NCBI GenBank assembly: GCA_016617855.1
Contig: JAECUM010001899.1
Coordinates: 62,001 to 126,000 of the forward strand
DNA length: 64,000 nucleotides
Origin: Megalonaias nervosa
Taxonomy: Eukaryota; Mollusca; Bivalvia; Unionida; Unionidae
Direction of reading: 5' to 3'
Shown: one piece after another, positions 56,460-64,000 of the stretch
Numbering within the stretch: position 1 is the first letter of the stretch
Layout: every line of letters starts with the position of its first letter
Translations under genes and position numbers: made by a program
The notes under the pieces: model-generated
The model's database searches: none
What the model saw: the letters and a program-made list of their open reading frames with translations, nothing else
What the model was told of the DNA's origin: nothing

Positions 56460-57060
56460 TCCGTCTGAAAAGACTGCATGCCTCTTTCTCACATTTCCAT
56501 GTGTCAAGTATGTGTATGCCTTTTTCTCATATTTTCACATGACAAGTCTATTGATTCTCACATTTCCACATGACAAGTCTATGCATTCCTCTTTCTCACA
56601 TTTCCAAATGACAAGGTCTGTGCATGCCTCTTTCTCACATTTCCGTGTAACAAGTCTCTGCATGCCTTTTTCTCATATTTCCACATGACAAGTCTGTGCT
56701 TGTCTCTTTCTCACAAATCCTTATCATATGCCAGCACATGCCTCTTTTTTTTCATATTTTCACATAAGTCTTTGCATGTGCCTCTCTCTCAGATTTCCAC
56801 CTGGTAAGTCTGCATGGTTATTTCTCACTTTTCCACTAAAGTCTGTGCATGTTTCTTTCTGCTTCTTACATTTCCACTTGATATGTCTATTGGACTGTTT
56901 TTTTGTTGCATCTCCTCATGACAGGTCTGCATGTCTCTTGCACAACCTGGTGATAATCTGCATGCCTCATTCTCACATTGTTAATAAGTCTTTGTATGCC
57001 TTTTTCTCACATTTCCTCATGATAAGTTTGTTCGTGCCTCTTTTGCACATTACTTTGTAT
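56460..57060 (+). repeat. Degenerate pyrimidine-rich repeat (TCTTTCTCACATTTCC)
   Basis: CATGCCTCTTTCTCACATTTCC-like units of ~55-60 bp recur about ten times; a shorter relative lies at 58050-58240 and one unit near 61315. The open frame at 56728-57120 is a by-product. Confidence 0.75.
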
Positions 57061-57417
57061 TTTCAGATTTTACCTGTTTTGCTTTTATCTTGCTGCCTTT
57101 TTTTGTTGCTATATAGCTAGTGACACTATATAGCCAGGATTGTTCTGATGTGCCACTAAATTCTGTAATACTCATATTATGTCTGAATTGAAGTCATTTC
57201 CTACACAATGCATGAGCTGATGACTTATGGCAGTAATATTGTCTGACTTTAAGAATTGGACATTAACCACAATTCCTGTATAAGAAAGAGATTATAAAGA
57301 ATAACATTCTGTATCAGTTATGATGTAGTAATACGGATAAGTATAATCGATGACTTATCTTCATATTTCAGTAAGTTGCTGTGTTCGGGAAAGCAGTAGA
57401 AGAAACCAATAATTGTA

Positions 57418-57570
57418 TTTCCTTTCCACTAGTTCTTGGCATGCTTGGTTGAACTTTGACCTTGCATGAATATTTACAGTGGTACATCAAATTATGACCT
57501 GCTGTCTTCGAGGTTGAGGTCATCATACTTCAACATTCCCCTCTATGCAGGTCACATGACCTTTGTAAGA
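57418..57570 (+). repeat. Conserved intronic core, copy 2
   Basis: Matches copy 1 at almost every position. The DR1 at 57450-57462 is altered to TGAACTTTGACCT; the other half-sites are intact. Confidence 0.85.
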
Positions 57571-58793
57571 TCCAACAGAAGTAGTCTTTTTTAATGTAAA
57601 AGAAAGCTGCACATGTGCTGATTTTGTTTTACTTGTGTAGACTCAGGGACAGTCTTGTCCAAGGTACAGATAACAGTATGGCAAGATGGATATGGATTTG
57701 ATGTTTTGGCCAAAAGTGAGCAGATGTGCAATTTTGCTAAAGGGGCAGATGTATGATAACTAAAACAAGGCAAGAATACATTTGTCATGTACATTCTTTG
57801 CTGCAAGTTTAACACAGGGTCACACAGTCTAGTCATGTAGTTCTAGAAGCCTGCCTTGAACAGCAATGGTGTCAGCTCGTTTCATGATTGACAATTTCTA
57901 CCATACAGAATATTGGATTGTGCCATGTATTTGCCAGTGTCTGTTTTTCAAAATGATATTTGATTCTGCCATATGATTGATAAACTTGGCAGTATAAAAT
58001 AGTATTTGATTATGCCATGTGATTGCTAATTCCTAATACACAAAATAATGATTTTCTCTTTCTCTTTCTCACATTTCCTTATAGTATGCATGCTTCTGTC
58101 TCACATTTCCTTATAACACATTATTTGTGCCTCTTTCTGACAATTCTTCATAGGTCTGTGTGCCTTTTTCTTGCATTTCCTCACAGAGTCTGTCAATGCC
58201 TCTTTCTCATTTCCTCATAAGTTTGTGCCACGTTCTCGCATTTGTATTTTCAGGATTTAACCTTTTTGGGTTTTCCTTTGCTTTTCTGTCACTGTGTTGC
58301 TAGTGACACTATATAGCCAGTATTTGTGCTCATGTGCCATTAAAATCTGTACATGCACTTATGTCTTCCGCTGTTTTTTGCATTAAAGAAATATCATTTC
58401 CTACACCGTGCATGAACTGATATATAAAAGTGTTCATGGTCTGACCTAAGGAGCAGGACATCAACCACAATTCCTTGAAAAGAAAGATAATAAAATGGTA
58501 GTAACATTACATATAATTAGGCCAAAAGAAAAATATGCATGTTTCTGGTCAACTGAACATCCCTGTTTTTGGTTGCCGAACTTAGAACTTTTCTCCTCAG
58601 GGTATAAAAAAAGTAAAAAAAATATTAAAAAAATAAATCCAGAAATTGATTTTTGCATCGAATTGAGTGGGTTTTGCCTGAAGCGCTTAGTTCGTCATAT
58701 ATACCATATATCATAATGTTGTTTGTTTTTGGGGGGGGGGGGATTAAATTGCCTACCAACCCTAATTTTAAAACCAGTGTAATAGGAGACACC

Positions 58794-58814
58794 GGGGGGG
58801 GGGGGGGGGGGGGG
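58794..58814 (+). repeat. Poly-G tract (21 bp)
   Basis: Twenty-one consecutive G; a shorter run lies at about 58731-58742. Could form G-quadruplexes or collapse in sequencing. Confidence 0.95.
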
Positions 58815-58918
58815 CTTGATGATGCAGTAATACAGATGTGTATAGTCCATGACCCATCTTCATATTTCAGTAAATTGCTGTGATCAGGAAAGCAATAGAA
58901 GAATCCAATTAAGTTGCA

Positions 58919-59070
58919 TTTCCTCTCCACTAGTTCTTGGCATGCTTGGTTGACCTATGACCTTGCATGAATATTTACAGTGGTACATCAAATCATGACC
59001 TGCTGTCTTCGAGGTTGGGGTCATCATACTTCAGCATTCCCCTCAATGCAGGTGACATGACCATTGTAAA
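58919..59070 (+). repeat. Conserved intronic core, copy 3
   Basis: Contains the perfect DR1 TGACCTATGACCT at 58951-58963. It is preceded by CATATTTCAGTAAATTGCTG as in copy 2. Confidence 0.85.
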
Positions 59071-59244
59071 CTAACAAAAGTAGAAGTTCATATTTTATTT
59101 TGTTTTAAAATAAAGGAGTAAATAAACCACATGGACACCATGTTTTTCATGGACATGTTTCCTTTCCAGAAAGATGCAATAAATGAAACGAGTGACAAAA
59201 AAGAGAGTGAATTCATTCATACATTACATATCAAAGATGGTAGA

Positions 59245-59282
<38 letters not shown>

Positions 59283-59300
59283 TACATACATATATACATA
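59245..59300 (+). repeat. (TA)n and (TACA)n microsatellite
   Basis: An alternating TA run followed by TACATACA repeats. Confidence 0.95.
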
Positions 59301-59406
59301 CATACATATGTCCACTAAGCAGTCTTTCTGTCATGTGGCAGTTGCAGCTTGTTTGACATGGTTATGATGCAAGCTGTTCTCAGAAACTGAAAATGTACCT
59401 GCGTGG

Positions 59407-60161
59407 CAGACCTGCCAACCCTTATGATTTTGCCGCAAGTCTTACGACGCATACCCTTCAAAAATGGACTTGCAGAATAAAAGCAAAATCTGTGGAAAAA
59501 TGATTGTTGCCGAAAAAATCCCGGTAATTGGTTCATCCATGTTTGATTTGGATCCAGGTTTCATATTACAGTCAGTGGAATTAGGGAACCAGACTAACTT
59601 TACAGCAGTACCTCAGACTCTCTAAACTGCACATATTTTTTTTATGCAAATCATCTGCTTGATGCAACTTCATTATAGAATTTTTAAAAATTGCGTCCAG
59701 CATGCAGTGCATGTTGAAGACAAAACAGAAATTAAGCCTTCTAAAAAGTGTTACTAATCAGCACAGAAGAATAAAAAGGAGTATTCAGATTCTTGTGAAT
59801 AAAAGCTAGAAGGGACACAATTACGTTTACTAGACATCACGTGTCAATTTGAGTATGTCTTGTGGCGGAAGATAGGATTATTGTCTTGTGAAATGGAAAA
59901 AAATCCAAGACTTACATCAAGTTGAGAGATAGCAACAAGCCATTGAGCTCCATAATGGTAAATAAGGTCTGCATGTACTTTACAAACTTTTCAGTTGAGC
60001 ATAATGTTCACTGTCGCTGCATGTTTCGAATAACGAACTTTTAAAGACGTTTTACAATAGCAGTTTATGATATTTTGTTGCACCTTACTGAAAACTGGTC
60101 AAACGTACGGAAGAAAATCAACTGCCTTACTGAGACGGTCTCATCAGGGTTGGCAGGTCTG
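59407..60161. mobile_element. hAT-like element, 6-bp TSD group (755 bp)
   Basis: Inverted tips CAGACCTGCCAACCCT / AGGGTTGGCAGGTCTG. Flanks GCGTGG (59401-59406) and GCATGG (60162-60167) differ at one base. Collinear with 63056-63849. No coding frame recognised. Confidence 0.8.
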
Positions 60162-60405
60162 GCATGGGTTTAGATTTTGTTTTACTTATGCTGACATGGG
60201 AACAGTGTCATGCAAGTTCCTGATTGCATTATGGCAAGAGAGACACAAAATGGATGTTTTACTCACAGGTGGGTGGATGTTTGACTTCAAGAGAGAAATG
60301 GCATCTGCATTTTGCTGACAGGTATTTGGATGGGTGAATTTTCATCAGAGATGCAAGAGTTTGTAATAACTGCAACAAAGCAAAAATATCCTTGCCACAG
60401 TTAGG

Positions 60406-60607
60406 ACTACTCATGTGGCTTAAGTGGTTAGAGCATCTGTCTCAGATGTGGGAGGATATGGGTTCAAACCCAGGCCCAGTCATAACAAAGACTTATAAAA
60501 TGGTACTAGCAGCTGCCACGCTTGGTACCGTTAGGGCTGGTCAGCCTGTCCTCAGAATAATGTGACTGGGTGGGACATGATGCAAAATGTCTGCAGCATG
60601 ATGCGCT

Positions 60608-60612
<5 letters not shown>
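60406..60612 (+). mobile_element. SINE family S, 3' truncated into a (TA)n run
   Basis: Head TTAAGTGGTTAGAGCATCTG and box B GGGTTCAAACCC are intact. The body stops after ATGATGCGCTAGTAC, where a TA microsatellite (60613-60655) begins. Confidence 0.8.

Positions 60613-60655
<43 letters not shown>
60613..60655 (+). repeat. (TA)n microsatellite
   Basis: About 21 TA units directly at the broken SINE. Confidence 0.95.
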
Positions 60656-60658
<3 letters not shown>

Positions 60659-61723
60659 ACCTGGACCCAGCCAGGTTTTGCACTACCTGATAAAAACTGA
60701 TCTGGCCAGGTACCCAGCCAAAATTTACTACCTGTCAATCCCTAATTGACACCATACACACATAATATCGTGACTTTAGCATCTGCCAACAATTTTCAAC
60801 ATTTCTCAAAAACCTTCTCAAAACTCAAACTTGGCACATCACATCCTGGCAAAATGGCCTTTCAAGTTCTAATAGTGTCAATCTGACGTCAGGTTTGGGT
60901 GACATTACTAAAATTAGAAAAATCTTGAAATGACTTCCAAAATCATTGAATAAAGTAAGACCTAAACTTTACAGAAGACCTTTCAGATTTGCACAGATAA
61001 CCTAAATAAGGATGAAGATGCATCAGCTAGAAAAACTTTGAAACATTTATTTGTTATAACATGGAATTAACCACACTGGAGAAATTTAAACTCATATTTT
61101 TTCTTGGACTTCTTACATTTAGTTATCAAGTTGAAAGCAAGTCATGTCAGACCCACTTGGACCTCTTATATTGATTAACTGAGTGTCAGAATGAAAACTA
61201 ACAAATATGATAGTGAATGTAATTATGATAAAGCTTGATTTATATTAACAGAAAAAACAAGCACCTGCATTACTCATGATGCAAGTGCATTTTCTCATGA
61301 TAGGTCTGTGCACATCTCTTTCTCACATTGCTTAGTAGTTTTATGATTTTACCCATTTTAAGGGCTTTTATCTTTGCTTTGTAAGCTTTTTTGTTTAATA
61401 CCAAAGCTTTTGATTGCCTGGATTGTATTCATGTGTCATTAAACCCTGTACATGCATACCTTTCAAGTATCACGTTTTCTAATATTTTTTGTCTGCATAT
61501 TGATGGCAGTTGATAGACCAGTGCCATATAGCAGCAGTTAAAAAGGTCAGATCTTACAAGCTATTCAATAGAAAATCAACTACAATTCCATAAAAAGAAA
61601 GTGATTATAAAAGTTAATTACAAGTCCATGTGAATTAAAATGTAGTATGACTAATTCTCATTATGCATGACCTATCTTTATATTTCAGTAAGTTGCGTGT
61701 CCAGGAGAACTATAGAAGTTGTG

Positions 61724-61875
61724 TATCCTCTCCACTAGTTCTTGGCATGCTCGGTTGACCTATGACCTTGCATGAATATTTACAGTGGTACATCAAATCA
61801 TGACCTGCTGTCTTCGAGGCTGAGGTCATCATACTTAAGCATTCTCCTCGATGCAGGTCACATGACTATTGTAAA
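61724..61875 (+). repeat. Conserved intronic core, copy 4
   Basis: Perfect DR1 TGACCTATGACCT at 61756-61768, with TGACCT...AGGTCA and AGGTCACATGAC as in the other copies. Confidence 0.85.
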
Positions 61876-62118
61876 ATCAAATGAGAGTAGGAGTTTACAT
61901 TTGAAAAAATTTTAAATAAAAAGGGGTGAATAAACTAACAAAAAGGAAACAAAATACTGTTTATAGCTCTACTGGTAATCAATTAAAAGAGCTTATGAAT
62001 TGGTCTGTTGTCTCTCCATCTATTGGCCTAATTTTGTGGATGATGTTGTCATAAACTGCTTGGAAGTTTGCCAGTAAATATTACCCTTGTTCATTCCATT
62101 GCTTTGTTGGTGCTAAAT

Positions 62119-62360
62119 GCAGGGTTCCCACTGTACTGGGAAATCGGGGAGAAAGTTGGAATAAAATAGAAGTTCTCAAACAGGAGGAGCCCTTTAATTT
62201 TACTTATATTGGTTGAAGTTAAATGAAAACCAGAAATTTCCAGCCACCACTTGATGATAGAAAAATGCATTATCAAGTCACAGTTTAACTGATCAGGAGT
62301 TAAAAGTATCAAGTTCTTGCCTGGATTTTTGGAGGTTGCTAAACTCATAAGTTAGTTGAG
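62119..62360 (+). mobile_element. hAT-type terminal fragment (CAGGGTTCCCAC)
   Basis: CAGGGTTCCCACTGTACTGG and GAAATCGGGGAGAAAG resemble 39907-39945, and later GAAATTTCCAGCCACCACTT resembles 40019-40037. The other end was not found. Confidence 0.5.
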
Positions 62361-63055
62361 ATAGAATAACTGTGTAGATCATTTGGGTGCTTGCCCTAAA
62401 CATATTTGTATAGTCAACCTAAGCGCGCAAGCAGTTGGATTGATCGGGTAGAGTGGTTATGCTATAGTTCGGTCCATATTGGCATATTTTATTTTGTGGA
62501 AGGTTCGAAGACCAGTATAGCATCACACTGAGCGCACATGTATGCATCATGTGATTTTTGTAAACTTCAGAGAAAAATAATAAAGCTAACCTTTAGACAA
62601 TGAAAATGTATTCTGATAAATCTTTGCTTACTCTATGGTGGTTTGCACTGGGGACAAGTTAAGCATTATCATCAAATTTTACCCTTGACAACCTTATCTT
62701 GTCTTTGTGGTAAATTGTACTATCAGACCTTAGTAAATACATTGACATTTACTACTGTATGCACAATTTTCAATGCAGAATCCAATACCCTCTGTGTTCT
62801 TGTAAATGACTGCATTATATATACAGTCTGTAGCTGGATTATTTGGCAGTAACGGTTAGGGCAACAGAACTGAAGAAAATGACTTGTCCTCTCGTCCTGA
62901 CAGTATAAGAATTTGCTGTGCCGAGAAAGACTTTATGAAATCTAATTAATTGTCCTTGTCCTGAGTAGATGCCAGTTTCCACCCTTAGCTCAAAAACTCA
63001 CTGCTTAACATCTGGCATACATCAGTGATCAGTTATTTTTGCAGGTCCACAGGTG

Positions 63056-63849
63056 CAGACCTGCCAACCCTTACGATTTTGCCGCAAGTATTACATAATG
63101 ACCCTTAAAATACGAACTTGAGATATGAAAGCAAAAAGTACGGAAAAATGATTGTTGGCAAAAAGTCAGGATAATTGGTTCATCTGTGTTTAATTTGGAT
63201 CCGGGTTTCATATTAGAATTAGTGCAGTTAGTTAGGGAACCAGACTAACTTTACAGCAGTACCTCAGACACTTTAAACTGCACATTTTTTTTCCATGGGC
63301 AGCATCTGCATGATGAAACTTGATTATAAATTTTTTCAAAATGGCATCCAGCAAGTAATGCATGTTGAAGACGAAATAAAAAAATAAGCCTCTTAAAAAA
63401 TCTTAAAAATCAACACAGAATAAAACGGATTATTCAGATTCTTGTGAATAAAAGCAGGAAGGAACACAAGTTTATTGGACATCTTGTGCCAATTTGAGTA
63501 TGTCTCATGGCGGGAGATATAGTCGCTGTCATGGGAAATGGGAAAAAATTTCCAAGAATTACATCAGGTTGAGAGATAGTAACAAGCCACTGAGCTAGCT
63601 GCATAGCATTTGGAACTAATATTTGTGCAACGGTACTAGTGCTAAATAAGGTCTAAGTGTACTTTACAACTTTTAAGTTGAACATGTTTACCGTCGCTGC
63701 ATGTTTTGAATAACGAACATTTAAATACGTTCTCTAGCTTTACAATAGCAGTTTATGATATTTTGTTATACCTTACTGAAAACTGGTCAAACTTATGGGA
63801 AAAAATGAACTGCCTTACTGAAATGGTCTTGTCAGGGTTGGCAGGTCTG
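63056..63849. mobile_element. hAT-like element inserted in SINE, 6-bp TSD CAGGTG (794 bp)
   Basis: Tips CAGACCTGCCAACCCT / AGGGTTGGCAGGTCTG, perfect duplication CAGGTG (63050-63055, 63850-63855). Removing it rejoins GGTCCACAGGTGGCTGAGTG, the head of SINE family L. Confidence 0.88.
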
Positions 63850-64000
63850 CAGGTGGCTGAGTGGTCTAGGGTGCTTGCCTTAGCAGATCACCAACATCTC
63901 TGTTTGCATGGGTTTGAGTCTGGGTATGTGAGAAAGCTTGCCATTAGCTCCCTGTGTGGTTCTTCCCAGTGATTTTTCCAGGTTCTTTACCAGATATATT
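63850..64000 (+). mobile_element. SINE family L, interrupted copy running off the window
   Basis: GTGGCTGAGTGGTCTAGGGT, box B-like GGTTTGAGTCTGG and AGCTTGCCATTAGCTCCC match the copy at 36001. The first ~13 bp lie before the hAT-like element at 63043-63055. Confidence 0.75.

Larger units (their letters stand above)
52258..64000 (+). other. PA2G4: PA2G4 intron 9, 5' part (over 11.7 kb, open-ended)
   Basis: Built mainly from diverged tandem copies of a unit of about 1.5 kb or more. In order the unit holds a ~150-bp conserved core, a segment with GGCAAGATGGATATGGATTT (53755, 57680), AT-rich CATGTGATTGCTAAT repeats, TCTTTCTCACATTTCC repeats, GACACTATATAGCCAG (57122, 58306) and ATTTCAGTAAGTTGC just before the next core. 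It also carries a 47-bp minisatellite, SINEs and two hAT-like elements. 54700-55500 and 60670-61250 show nothing recognisable. Confidence 0.75.

Noticed and set aside
56728..57120. 130-codon hydrophobic frame as a membrane protein
   Set aside because: It lies wholly in a pyrimidine-rich degenerate repeat, whose T- and C-rich codons give Phe, Leu and Ser.
52258..64000. PA2G4 exons 10 onward
   Set aside because: The segment expected next in the protein (around RRFD.MPFTLR and the basic C-terminus) was not found in any + frame next to an acceptor; it is probably beyond the window.

Overview
This is a 64 kb piece of an animal (metazoan) nuclear genome, AT-rich and packed with transposon remnants, SINEs and minisatellites. 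It is not prokaryotic. There is one real protein-coding gene: the 5' two thirds of PA2G4 (EBP1, proliferation-associated 2G4), on the + strand. Nine exons were built by hand from conserved protein segments and splice sites. They lie at 3209-3290, 15876-16004, 17546-17651, 29223-29292, 31037-31129, 32924-32987, 36445-36523, 45524-45602 and 52179-52257. They join without a frame break into 781 coding bases (260 complete codons plus one base); the C-terminal exons must lie beyond base 64000. The host looks like a marine invertebrate, probably a mollusc. That is inferred from large introns, low GC, an I/Nimb-like LINE, many hAT and pogo-like elements, and degenerate tandem repeats of a style I associate with molluscs; it is not proven.

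Layout. 1-3208 is 5' flank and putative promoter, with a palindromic MITE. Intron 1 (12.6 kb) holds a pogo-like element, a tRNA-derived SINE lying tail-to-tail with an internally deleted LINE, and a composite minisatellite. Intron 3 (11.6 kb) holds two more pogo-like elements, one with an hAT MITE nested inside, a hAT-like element with a tandemly duplicated zinc-finger region, and two large minisatellites. Intron 4 is small and carries a SINE fragment. Intron 5 carries a small hAT-like element. Intron 6 starts with a GC donor and contains a probable decayed DIRS-like retroelement. Intron 7 (9.0 kb) holds a 20/21-bp satellite split by a transposon, and a minisatellite grown from a MITE end. Intron 8 contains more copies of the same transposon family and two adjacent TTAA-flanked elements. 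Intron 9 (over 11.7 kb, open-ended) consists largely of a diverged tandem duplication whose ~150-bp core recurs four times with almost no change and is dense in nuclear-receptor half-sites.

The two signals most worth following are: (1) a group of related DNA transposons sharing CTGCCAAC-type termini, clean 6-bp target duplications and a C2HH zinc finger; and (2) the repeated, conserved intron 9 core with perfect DR1 nuclear-receptor motifs. Two minisatellites can also be traced directly to the transposable element end or interior that seeded them.
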